This document shows positions 41,743 through 52,470 of a stretch of 64,000 nt of DNA, one piece after another. How positions within the stretch are numbered: position 1 is the stretch's first letter; every line of letters starts with the position of its first letter. Both the position numbers and the translations under genes were made by a program. Where the stretch lies: positions 590,325-654,324 of the forward strand of contig CACRSC010000001.1 of the NCBI GenBank assembly GCA_902651635.1. The letters are read 5' to 3'. Below the pieces are notes generated by a model that was not told the origin of the DNA, did no database searches, and saw only the letters and a program-made list of their open reading frames with translations. This stretch comes from Mastigamoeba balamuthi (Eukaryota > Evosea > Mastigamoebida > Mastigamoebidae).

Positions 41743-42232
41743 ATGGAGAACAGTCCCTCCTCAAATGACGCCATGGCGGCCTCCCTCGACATAAACGCCG
41801 GCCCGAAGAGCGCAGACCTGCCGTTTCTCGTTGACTCGTCCCTCGACCCCGACCGTTCGCATTCATTTCTCTGCCCCGGCCCGCAAGCTCTGACTCTGAC
41901 TGGGTTGGTGTCGGCGCCCAGACCCGCGCCAGGAATTCGCCAACCAAACACAGACGTCGTCGCCTTCAAGCACTTCCCCTCAGATTCCCGATACCCCGGG
42001 ATCAGTGGCGTCAGAGCTGGCCGCGCTGTTTCCTGGGGGGCTGCCGCTGGCGCTAACCAAGGCGGGACAAGGAGAGCGCCCCCGTAGGAAGTACAGACCC
42101 CGGAAGTTCAAGCTCACGTGGTTCGACTACGTACCCGACAAGGACGACCGCGGCAACGGGCGCTACTGCCTCCTCGTGCCTCCCTCGAGCACGTTCCCTG
42201 CTCCCGACTGGACCGTGGCGCCGCGCTCGTGA
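41743..42232 (+). CDS. small uncharacterised protein
   Basis: The ATG at 41743 (MENSPSSNDAMAASLD) opens a frame to about 41,900. A second coding stretch in another frame reads IPDTPGSVASELAALFPGG and RRKYRPRKFKLTWFDYVPD to the stop at 42232. The acceptor CCTCAG|ATTCCC near 41,980 would join them; the donor is not settled. The result is a soluble protein of about 130-140 residues with a basic centre. I recognise no family. Coding bias supports it; function unknown. Confidence 0.45.
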
Positions 42233-42886
42233 TCAGCCGAGGGCGGGAGGCTGCGGCGAAAAGTTGCTTCAAATAGTTGAGGGAAATAGAAAGAAAAGAG
42301 AGTCCGCGCTCGGGCGATAACAACTACATACACACACCTTCCACGCCACCGCACAACTCCTCCACAGGGAGCAACCGCACATGTGTGCGGGCCCGTCGAA
42401 TCCCCACTCGTTTGATCGGTGTGCCTGGAGCGCTCGCCGTGAGAGGAAAAACACACACACATCCCGCCCGAAATGTAATAAAGGTGCAATTATGTGGCTG
42501 CACTCATCTCTCGGCTTTGCCCTGGATCGTGGCCAATGCTGGTGCCGGGCGGCTTCCTCGTACAGGGACTGCAACGGGCACGCGGCTGCAGAAGTGGGGT
42601 CGCGAACAGGGGTACCCATTTCCCCGTTTTTTCTCTCTTTTCTTGCAGCTTTCTGGCACCGATGCAGGCAGAATTCACACAAGCAAGCGCCTGACAACAT
42701 TGCAAGAGAAGAACATCAGCACTCATGGTCCGAACAATGAAGCAGACAGGGACAATGACACGTCGGCGTTAAACAGTCTTCTGTTGTATTCCTGCGTGGA
42801 GCAGCAACAACATTCAAACACTGAAGGCGAAATGGACATCTAAATACCAACGACAGAGCGAAATAGCACGGTTGGCATGCGCACGA
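42233..42886. other. convergent intergenic region, no gene supported
   Basis: Between the 3' ends of the small unknown gene and COG2. It is AT-rich with ACACAC-type simple stretches near 42,330 and 42,455. Nothing else is seen. Confidence 0.5.
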
Positions 42887-45334
42887 TCAAGCAACGCCAT
42901 GCGAAACGCAACGCAGGAGGCGCTGGTAAGGTTGGCTGGCCGCCACGTCCACGCCCAGGCGCTCAGCCACAGCGCCAAGCTCCCTCATGTCCGAGCCCAG
43001 CTGCTCCTCGAACCTCGCCGTGTCCCTGGCGGCCGTACTGCCCTCGGCCTGCAGCCGCGTCATGATGCTGTCGGACCTGTGCGCCGTCAGCTGCAGCTCT
43101 GCGCTGATCTCCGTGCACTTCTCGAAGACGGCGCTGGCGACGGACGTGGACCACCTCCTGCGGTCCTCGAGGCCCGACAGGCTGTTGGCAAAAGCCATTA
43201 GTGCGCGTAGCGGCTCGAACACCTGCGCGACGTAGTGCGACGGCGAGACGGGGCCGCGGCTGCCGCGCTGTGTGCGGATCGTGTTCATGATCGAGTACAT
43301 CGGGCGAAGAAGCGCAGTGCACAGTCCCGTCGTCCCCTCGACAAACACGGCCTCCACGAGCATGCGCGATCGCTGCAGCAGTGTGACAGCCTCGTCCAGG
43401 GCCTCGTTCACTGACGCACTGATCTCGTCCGCCAGAGGAGTGCCGGCGTACGGGCTCGACATGCACGTGTCCAGCGCCAGGCGGTACTGCCCAGACAGCA
43501 GTTGCAAGAGCAGCCCGAGGTCGTAGAACGGGTGGACGAAGTCGGCGACGGCAGTCATCGAGGCCCAGGGCTCGCCTGGGGGCTGCAGCCCGGGCGTTTC
43601 GGCCACGCGCTGCTTCCACGAGGCGCCGTCAGACACCCAGCGGGCAAAACGCGATATCATCTGCATGCAGAGCCTCAGGAACATTGAGGAGGTCGCCGGA
43701 ACCACGACACTGTCGGATATCGACAGCTGCAACGACTCCCACAGCACTTTGGCCGAGCGCGTCGCGAATTGCGGCGGCTTCCCGGCAGCAGAGGGCTGCG
43801 ACAGCTGCTGGTTCCTCGGCAGGGCAAACGAGACCTCAAGAGCTCCCACGATATCCTGCACCGAACGTTGTTACGACCGACACCCAGAGACGATCAGACC
43901 GAGTACCTGCGAGCGCAGATGGAAGTAGATCTTGGTGTTCCAGCGCTTCAGCATCTGCGCGCTGTAGACAGAGCGCATCCGCACGACCTCGTCGGGCGTG
44001 TTGCACAGGGATTCGAGCGCCTCGGTGAACCTGACAATGCGGATGTAGTTCTTCTGGAACACGTCTGCGATTCCCATGCTCTGGCTGAACAACGAGGGCG
44101 CAGCCGAGCTCAGCACCTCGTCGACGTCGAGCCACACGGCTGCCAGGAACTCGAACTCGCCGACCGCCCTGCTCTCCTCCACGATGAACAGTACCTCCTT
44201 CGCCACCCACTGGACCACGGCGTCCAGGGCTGGCGTCAGGTTGGAGTACGACCCAACGGCGCCGCCGCTGTCCAAGCGGTCCGGGCTGAGAGCCTAGAGG
44301 CGGCAAAAAGAGCACCACCTGAGTACAGAGAGACACTACGTGCGAAGGAATGGCACGAAGGGCACCTTGAAGACATACGGGCGTATGACCTCGGTGCGGA
44401 AGAGCAAGACAGCCGCAGCAGGGCCCTGGAGAGCGCAGTACGCACGCAGGCAGGCCGCAAGAGGCTCGCGCTCCTTGCTGCGGTAGGCGTCCAGGAAAGC
44501 AGCCCCGAGCCTCTCTCTCGCCTTGGCCCTCACGCTCGCCAGCCGGTCTGCAGTCGGGGTGCGCGTGTCGGAGTGCAGTCTTGAACCGCAGTAGCGGACC
44601 TCTGACCGAGTTGATGAGAGGCGTGTCCTTGAGTGCGCTGTCCTGGTAGAGCGCCAGCTTCGACAGCAGGTTGCACACGCGCTCGATGTCGCAGGCCCTC
44701 TCCGTCGCTGAGCTCTCGGACTCGTCCAGCTGGGTGGAGGCGTGGGGGAGACGGGCTCTGTGAGCTGCCAGAGCTCGAGCACGGTGGGTCGCCTCGCGAA
44801 TGGTGGGCGGGAGCACCTGCGACAGTATCGACTCCACCTTGGAGAGCGAGGCGAGCGCTTCCTTCATCGTCTCGAGCACCAGGCGCCGCTTGGACGACTC
44901 GGCCAGCGCAGCCTCCCTCGCCGCGAGCTCTTTCGCCGCCGCGTCCACCTTGACATACCACTCCTGGCAGCGCACGCAGGTGTCGTGCCGCGTGCGCGTC
45001 AGGATTTATTTCCAGAGATATTCCACACCCCTTCATGTGGGAAACCGGAATCTCGCACGGTGAGATCGCGGTGCAGCGACGACAGGGGGTCGGCGAGCTG
45101 GGCGATGAGCTTCTCGATGGAGCCGAGGCCCGAGCTGAGGTCCGCGAAGCTGCTGTAGTGCGCGTTGATCACGTCGAGAAGCGCCGCGTGAAGCGCCGAG
45201 CTGTGCGAGTGGAGGTCCACGAGGACGCTCTCGATCGGCAGCCGCGCGCGGCAGTCGGCAATGAACGTGTCGACGTTGAACGCGTCGCCGGTGAACACGT
45301 CCTTCGAGAAAGAAAGTGCTCGCTCGCCGTCCAT
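42887..45334 (-). CDS. COG2: conserved oligomeric Golgi complex subunit 2
   Basis: The ATG at 45334 gives the characteristic COG2 N-terminus: LSFSKDVFTGDAFNVDTF, DLHSHSSALHAALLDVIN and YSSFADLSSGLGSIEKLIAQ. Further exons give a coiled region (KVDAAAKELAAREAALAES), an alpha-helical CATCHR-type body (LLSKLALYQD; NLTPALDAVVQWVAKEV; SQSMGIADVFQKNYI) and the C-terminal part (MQMISRFARWVSDGASW; VADFVHPFYDLGLLLQLL). COG2 belongs to lobe A of the tether for intra-Golgi retrograde vesicles. At least five introns; borders approximate. GAATCT at 45401-45406 lies 67 bp above the start. Confidence 0.85.
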
Positions 45335-45600
45335 CTGCGCAACAAAGCAACACACGGATACGATTTGCGATTTTTGCGGAGCACCGAGCACCGGTCTGAA
45401 GAATCTCCGGGGAATTTTTGTATCCAGACCGAATTCGGTCCAGAAACACAGCCACTCTGGCTGCTCTCCATCTCTCGTTCTTCTCTGTCTATGGGGGAAG
45501 GGGGGCAGCATGCTAATGTGTCAGCAATTGCAGAGATCATGAGAAGAGAGTGAACCTTGAAGCACCGGGCCAGCAGGAGCATCATTACCGGGAACATTGT
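45335..45600. promoter_or_regulatory. COG2 upstream region
   Basis: It contains GAATCT (45401-45406) and a TC-rich stretch. The CpG-poor island begins at about 45,560-45,620. Confidence 0.35.
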
Positions 45601-46140
45601 CTTTGTCATCTGTCAGTTTTCTATGTGGAAGAGGCCACCAGTCAGACAGCGTGCATGTGCATGTCAGTTGTGATGAAAGACAGCACTAACACTTTGCTGG
45701 GTTCATGTTCAGGGGAACTGTGATGTTGGTTGTGGCTGTGCAGGGCTTCAGCTCATGCAACGAGACATTGCAGGACAGAAGGTATCAGTCAATGATGGCA
45801 GTAGATCCCTTGCATCGGCGGCCAAGACAGCTTGTACCTCGATATGGTCTTAGTTATCCTGAAGGTGCATGGTCTGCCATCAGTTCCATGAGATCCGACA
45901 CTGACATTGCCCACAACCATGTATGAGAAAGGCATAAAATACCTTTATCTGACAGAAGAACTTCCTCTGTCAAACAGCTATCACCTGTGGGCATCTACCT
46001 TATATGTGAGCATCATTGCAGCCAAGGCCAAGAGGGTACAAGAGAACCATATGCACTATGCAAAGAACCTTTGTCTGACAGAAGAAGTACAGGATCACAT
46101 CAAGCATGTTGCAGCATGCAGCAAAGACTTGTGTAGTGAT

Positions 46141-46440
46141 GCATAGTGAATGATCAAACTATGTACTGCTACACAGACCTTTGCTTCATGTCACTATATA
46201 GGGTTTGCTACAGTGCATAGTGAAGGGTGTGTAGCAGTGTGTAGTTGTACCATTCACTACTACTGCTATGCAGACCTTGACTAAGCACTGCTATGCAGGG
46301 TCTGCTACACTGCATAGTGAAGGGTGCATAGTGGCACATAGTTGTACCATCTGCTATGCATCACTATGTGGGCCTTCACTACACATTGCTACACAGGGTC
46401 CGCTACAGTATGTAGTGGAACCCTTCACTACAGACTGTCC
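46141..46440. repeat. degenerate TGTAGTG/CACTAC repeat block 1
   Basis: Words such as CTGCTACAC, GCATAGTGAAGGGTG and CACTACTGCTATGCAG recur in both orientations, giving many short inverted repeats. Confidence 0.8.
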
Positions 46441-47639
46441 TCCTTCCCTTCCTCCCTCTCTCTGAATTACTTACCATATATATAAAATGGAATTCAATTA
46501 ACCAATCATTGTTTTTGGTGTAAGCTTGTGAGAGAGGGAGCAGCTTCAATCTGAAGGAAGAGTCTGTTCATAATGAACAGAAAGGGAAATTCAGTGTGTG
46601 GCATGGGACCCTGCTACTGCAGGAGCAGGTGCAGGAGCAGCTGCAGCAGCACCAGTCTCGGTATCATGCATGGTCTTGTCCATCAGATCCATGGCATCAA
46701 GAACAGCCTGAGAGCTGGTGTGGGTCGTGCTGTGTCTGGGTCTCTTGGCCCTTGTCATGCATAGGGACTCAGCACAGGCTGAGCTCGTCCTGCCCCTCCT
46801 GTGTTTATTATTAGTCATCACAATGGAAAGAAAGGAGAAACTCATGACTCATTGAAGTGCTGGTTCTGCCAGATGGCCTGAATGTGCTTGCAGACCCCCT
46901 TGCGAATTGTGAGGTTCTCTGTGAAGAACGTGATGAACTCATGAGGCCAGACTGCCTGAATGATGTCACCAAAGTGCATCTGGACATTTGACCTGTTGAT
47001 TGTTAGTGTTAGAATAACAATTGTAAAGAAAAAAATGCACTTCCACTCAGGGTGGTCCTTGAACAGTGAGGTGCAGTTGGCCCTTGTTCACTGCTCTATC
47101 TGTGTAACAATGGGTGCAGCCATTATCACAGACAGAGCACTGATGAAGAAAGGACCACTCTTGGGAGGAAGGTTGCCCAATCCAGGGACTGTTCATAATG
47201 TGCTGCTGCTTCTCTGCCACTGCACGTTCCTCTCCTGCTGCTGCATCATTGTGCACCCTGGCGGACACCCCTCTGTACTGTACTTCTCACTGCTGATCTG
47301 CTGCTTCTTATCACTGAAGAGATTGGGCTCGCTGGCTGACACATCACAAGCAGCACCCCCTATTTTTTCAGGGAAAAGTGTTAGAGGAAAAAAGAGTCAC
47401 AGAGTTCTACATATATACCTTCCATCACAGACATTACCTCAGGTTTAAGGACAGGTGGTGGCAGGATAATGATAATGATAGGTCCCGGTGCAGCCCTTGT
47501 TCCTCTGTTTCTTGTTCTTCTTCTTCTTGCTCTCTGCCACACAAGAGCTGGTGCTCTGGGCTTTCAGCTTGGGGCGGCTCGTTTTGCAAAGAAAAAAAGC
47601 ACACAAATACATCATATGGATTACTGTTAGTGCAGGAGA

Positions 47640-47800
47640 AATCGTTAATATAGTTCCTCTACAGTGCATAGTGGAGGGTCTGCTATACACTGTAGTGGAA
47701 GTAGCAATGTAGTGGTGCATAGCAGAGTGCACTATAGTGCGTTCTGCAACATGCCACTACACAAATAGTACCACTACAGTGTGCAGAGGGTCTGCTACTC
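47640..47800. repeat. degenerate TGTAGTG/CACTAC repeat block 2
   Basis: A shorter block of the same words (AGTGCATAGTGGAGGGTCTG; GCCACTACACAAATAG). Confidence 0.75.
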
Positions 47801-48023
47801 ATGCATGTCATACTACAACATTAGATTTCCATTGAAGGTTTATATCATCTTACACAAATTCTTTGCATGTGGGTTCATGGAGGACTCTGCACCTCCAGGT
47901 GCCATACCTGCTGTCCATGCCACAGCAGCAGCAGCAGCACCAGGACCAATGGAATCCAGCCACCACTACCTCGTCACCCACGGTCCACTGTGCTTATCTT
48001 TATCTTGTATTGCAGTCTCTTTA

Positions 48024-48175
48024 CTGACACTGAGGTATACAGTGCCGAGCTTCTTTTGAAGGAGAACGAGGAGAAGCTGATTAGCTCCTTCATAACCTTC
48101 TCGTACAGGGCCGAAATGGCAGCCCTTCTGAGTGCTGGAGAGAGTTCGAGAGAGGAATCCAGCAATGACCCCAAG
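48024..48175 (+). CDS. candidate internal exon of unknown gene
   Basis: An open stretch bounded by a good acceptor (TATTGCAG just before 48016) and a GTGAGT donor near 48175. It reads TEVYSAELLLKENEEKLISS and AEMAALLSAGESSREESS, a plausible helical sequence. No family is recognised and I could not join it cleanly to neighbouring exons, so the gene remains undefined. Confidence 0.25.
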
Positions 48176-48741
48176 TGAGTTCTTTTGATGTTCCCCCACT
48201 AAAAATACCCACCAACAGAGAAGAACAGGGACACAGACCCCCATTCTATCTGCTGTAGCAGAACAGTAGCTATCAAACGAATCAGCCAGGTGGACCTCAG
48301 GTGGCAAGGGAGACAGCATGGTAAGTTAATTTGTTACGTGAATATCACACATAATGATCAGGCCAGGGCCTGCTTTGCATGTGGCAAAGTAGATGAGTTA
48401 TCTGTCCAGCAGCAACAGATATCATTGTTGTTGCTGAGACAGACTGGTTCATCAAGAGGAAGCCATACAGGAACACTCTGTGCCACATAATAGGGTTCAA
48501 CAACCCTGCTCAGTGCCACAACTGTGCACTGTGGTGTATTTCCTTTCAGAGTATGACTCTTCTGTTGTTTATCGCTTATCATTGTGCTATAATATTATAC
48601 AGGAATCACGAAGACAATAAACACGATCCAGAAGATGTTTGAAGAACAGTATCAGAGCCGAATCACACTTATGATTGTCAGTGGGCACGGCAATATCAAG
48701 GTGTCTGCCCTCCAGTACAGCACCCCAGCAGGCAGTGTAGT

Positions 48742-49233
48742 GTGCACACAGTCCCATTCAGAAGGATTGCAGAGGTATTCCTTCCCATCATCTCCAAGGG
48801 CTTGCTTCTGTCTTCCTGTGGATCGATGGAGGACCCCAAGATATACGATGGGGTTTACACAGGAAGTGCGTGGCTGGCTGGGCACAGCAATGTCAAGGTC
48901 AGGAGATCAGGTGCACTGGAGGAGATCAGCCTCATCAGTGCCACGATAGGCACAACAAGTCCAGCATTCCCCCCAGGAAGAGTCAGCAGGCAGCGCCTTC
49001 CCCCTGGAATTGCCTCTGTTCTTGGAGAGCATCTCCAGCTGTGCACTTTCGCCTTGCAGAGTACTGGCCGTATGCATCCAGGTTCCATAAAGCTATGGAT
49101 TGCATGTGTTCCTCGATGCTGTCTTTGCAATGACACCCTGTATGAACTACAGTGTCTGGGCACAAACAACTGGCAGTGGTTCAAACCTGTTTATGTTATC
49201 GGAAAAGTGGCAAGGAAGGTGGTTGTAGTATAA
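48742..49233 (+). CDS. uncharacterised ORF in the CpG-poor island
   Basis: Open frame of 163 codons without a clear ATG at its head; the ATG-led part starts at SMEDPKIYDGVYTG. It reads AGHSNVKVRRSGALEEISL, and a stretch just upstream in another frame has SGHGNIKVSALQYSTPAG, so a repeated G-H-x-N-x-K-V unit may be present. No family recognised. Confidence 0.25.
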   Translation: MHTVPFRRIAEVFLPIISKGLLLSSCGSMEDPKIYDGVYTGSAWLAGHSNVKVRRSGALEEISLISATIGTTSPAFPPGRVSRQRLPPGIASVLGEHLQLCTFALQSTGRMHPGSIKLWIACVPRCCLCNDTLYELQCLGTNNWQWFKPVYVIGKVARKVVVV

Positions 49234-49904
49234 GGGCCTGTAAGGGCCATACTCTGGATGTCTTCTTCTCTCTGTGCCACCATCCTCTGCTTTTCTGAAC
49301 AGATTTTCTGCAGTTACTCGAGCTGTTTCTTTTCCATGATGTCCAGCAGCACCTTCCACCACTTGACTGGGATGGTTCCACTTGTCAGCAGTGAGTGCAC
49401 TGTCCCTGTGAGGCACATATATTCCAGCTACTTATCTGTGACCAGTCCCCACAGCAGCATCTGGGCCACAGCAGCAAAGTTGAAGTATTCATAGCACCTT
49501 TACAACTCAAAAGCCGTGACTGGCCTGGGGGCCATGCTGCTTCTGAGCTTCTTCCTGAGGCACACAATTCTGTTGCCCAGAATTCTCCTTCCTGTCTCGT
49601 CCATGATGCTGCTGCTCTGCATCAAAGCTGCAAGGACTGGCTTCATGTCCCATGACAGTTTATGCATCGGCTCTCTCGGCTGACACAGGAAGGGATTCTC
49701 TATGTAGAAGAACGTGGGATTGCAGATAGCTGTCATGATCAGAGTGACTTCATAGAGGGCAGCTTGTGCAGCCACCATAGTATGGGCCTTTGCTAAACGG
49801 TACAGCAGCCCCTGGAAGCCCTGCCTCTGGCCACACCCCCAGGGCCCATAGCTTCTTAGCTGTACATCCCATGGGAAGTCCTTGCGCTGTGGAAGTTGGA
49901 GGGC

Positions 49905-50465
49905 ATGATAACCGATGCCCAGATAGACCTGGTTGTGGCCCAGAGTGTGGCCTCCATCAATGAAAAGAAGAGAGCCTCAGTCACAGTCTCGAACTACATC
50001 AAGCAGGAGTGCAGTGAAGTAATACCACAGGTGGGGCTGGCTGTGGGGAAGAAGCTGCACAGCAAGTATCCCCTACACAGTATCATTGGCTGGCTTCACA
50101 TCGTGCTGAACATAGCATGCATAGCAGAGACCATTGTGGTCAGGGCTCCAGAGGAGGTAGAGGAGACCAAGGCAGACATAGTGAATGAGAACTTCTTCAG
50201 TGTGGGATTTCAGGCAGTGTGTGCAAAGGCAGGTGCACTGCACAAATCCCTGGGGCGTGAAGGAGAGCCTATAGTCATTGCTCTGCAGGAGTACCAGGGC
50301 AAGGCCCATGTTCGCAAGGGAAGTGAAGAGTCGTGGCTCATCAAGATCCTGAACATGACACGGAATTGTGCAGGGCTTCCCATGACCCAGCTGTTGGTGA
50401 AGAGCTGTGTGGACTGTCAAATGATATGCATGATGCCAGAGCTGATATTCTGCCAGAGTTCCTGA
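49905..50465 (+). CDS. uncharacterised ORF in the CpG-poor island
   Basis: The longest convincing open frame of the island, 186 codons from the ATG at 49905 (MITDAQIDLVVAQSVASIN). It reads NYIKQECSEVIPQVGLAVG, SIIGWLHIVLNIACIAETIV with a hydrophobic helix, and ALQEYQGKAHVRKGSEESW. Composition is protein-like, but I recognise no domain. It may be one exon of a larger gene. Confidence 0.3.
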   Translation: MITDAQIDLVVAQSVASINEKKRASVTVSNYIKQECSEVIPQVGLAVGKKLHSKYPLHSIIGWLHIVLNIACIAETIVVRAPEEVEETKADIVNENFFSVGFQAVCAKAGALHKSLGREGEPIVIALQEYQGKAHVRKGSEESWLIKILNMTRNCAGLPMTQLLVKSCVDCQMICMMPELIFCQSS

Positions 50466-51639
50466 TTCTGTCACGAATTGGTGTTAGAATGCTGTGTGGA
50501 GAACGTGAAATGTGTTGGGATTATGCATTTGTGGTATCCCAGCAAGCAGACACGATGAAGCAGTGCAAGAACATGTATGTAAAATCCCAGAAGAAAGAGA
50601 GTCTGACAGGCCATGCACAGATTACCTGAGCAGTCGTAAGGACTTCTCTGACCTGAAGCTGAGTGGGTGGAAGCCAAGAGACATTGTGCCATCCAGAAGG
50701 TTGATATTTCAGCACTGGCCCCAGATAGTCTTCAGACCCTGGATGTTCTAGGGCCTGATTGTACCTCTTCTCTATGCTGCTCTCTGCCTCTTGCAGCTCT
50801 GCCCTTCTCTCCTGGTACTCTCTCAGTGTCTGCACACTGGTCTGGGGTGCTGTCACATAGTTGTGCTTCGGCTTTATTGAGCACACATGCCTGATAAGGC
50901 TCAGCTTCTCCTTCTGTAGTGACAAGCCGTCCTCTCCCTCTTTCACCTTGCTGTTCTCTGATAAGCTGTCCAAGCTTCCCTTCTGTTCGACCTGGCTACC
51001 TAGGCACAAGGCAGCTGTCCTCTGCCTGTTTTCTGCTGTTTTCCCATAACAACCCTTATCTCCTTCCAGCTGTGGTGCTGCCTCTTCATGAGCAGTCCTC
51101 GGCATCCCTCATCCAGCATGCCCTTCATTGCTGCCTCGGCCACTATGGCAGCAAACTGCCTGGACTGGCTGATGTGGCTTTACTCTCTCTTTGCTGCTCT
51201 CATAAGTGTTAATAATGTGAATTGAATAGTGTTCTTCATAAATTAACTGTACTGTCCACAACAACAAACTGGCATTTGTTCTTTGCTGCTTTGGTCTGGC
51301 TTCAGGCAGCTGCCCTGTTTGCAACGAACAGAGTAGACCATCTGCCTGATGTTGCGTTTCATTTCTTGGGGTGATGGTGACTGTCCATGTGCCCAGCCCT
51401 CTGCAGGTGATTCTGTGATGTGTAGTACCTGTTACATGCACTGCAGCAGTATGTATGCCTTATGCTCCCAGGCAACATCTCTCTGATATTAGCTGAATGT
51501 CATCTGTGCACAAGGCTCATCTGCTGTGGATTCCTGAGAACCTGCTTCTCTCTGCATTGCTGCTCACCTGTCTGTCCAGCTAGCACAGCACACAAATGAT
51601 GTAAACTCAAAAACAATCTGCCACTGAATCATATTGACT

Positions 51640-52015
51640 TCCGCTACATGCCACCATGCAGCCTCTGCTATACACTGTTGCAACTCAGCCTTTCACTACA
51701 CACTGCTACACATGGGTTCACTATGCATAGCAATACCAATCCTCCATTACATGACACTACATGTGGGTCTGCTACATCTCACTACACAGTTCCTCTGCTA
51801 CGTGCTGCTACATGTGGATCTGCTACATACCACTATACAGTTCCTCCACTACATGCTACTACATGTGGGTCTGCTATGTACCACTACACACATGCTTCAC
51901 TACATGTCACTACACATCTTCTGCTACATGCCACTATGCATTTCTGCTTCAGCTACAGTGTGTAGCAGAGGTCTGTGTAGTAGCATGTAGTGCAGATGCT
52001 TCTGCTATGGAATGT
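51640..52015. repeat. tandem 25/51-bp repeat block 3
   Basis: The clearest block. Two alternating 25-26-bp units, CACTACATGTGGGTCTGCTA... and CACTAYACAGTTCCTCYRCT..., form a 51-bp dimer repeated several times from about 51,755 to 51,940. All three plus frames stay largely open, so the ORFs here are by-products. Confidence 0.85.
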
Positions 52016-52470
52016 TAATGTGAATTACATGATGTGCTGATGGTAGTAGAAAAAGGAAAGATGGCTGATGGCCTTTATAAGAAATGAATGTGAAGTCCTT
52101 ATCCTCTCTGTTCAACCAAGCAGGTGTAGTAGCCAGGAGATCTGGTCCACAAATACAACTAGGCTAAGTGAAGAGCATCATCTAACAGAGCCTAAATACA
52201 TTATATTTTAATCATAGGTTCTGAGAAAAATGCAGCTTATCTATCTGTCACAGTTCATAAACCTCTCTCTGTGATCCTCTTATTCTTATTCATTTTATTC
52301 ATCTTCTTTTTTCGCCTTTATTTTTCGGGAATGTCTCTTAAAGATTGAAAAAAGCAGGTTCAGAGAAAGTGAAAGGTGTAAGTCTGTTTTTATTGAAAGC
52401 CTTTACAGACACAATGCCAGTAAAGAATGGTAGGTGATCATTATTTAATTTGTATTTAAATTGATCTGAT

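Larger units (their letters stand above)
45601..52330. other. CpG-poor island with degenerate repeats and unrecognised ORFs
   Basis: About 6.7 kb whose sequence style differs sharply from the host genes on the left. It is rich in TG/CA words and nearly without CG: in 46141-46440 I count a single CpG. It has three blocks of TGTAGTG/CACTACA repeats (46141-46440, 47640-47800, 51640-52015), short Ala/Pro-coding stretches, and ORFs of 60-200 codons on both strands. I recognise no polymerase, transposase, integrase or structural gene, so I assign no element family. It may be an old, methylated and decayed insertion, or a rapidly evolving host region. Confidence 0.6.

Noticed and set aside
48258-48319. 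TVAIKRI-like stretch resembling a kinase ATP-lysine motif in the CpG-poor island
   Set aside because: A single short match with no Gly-rich loop before it and no HRD or DFG after it on the same strand.
51634-51990. 118-codon ORF with a 17-residue His/Leu repeat
   Set aside because: It results from the 51-bp tandem DNA repeat; other frames are open in the same way.
45601-52330. CpG-poor island as an integrated virus or large virus-like element
   Set aside because: I see no polymerase, packaging, capsid or integrase motif on either strand and no clear terminal repeats, so the label is not supported.
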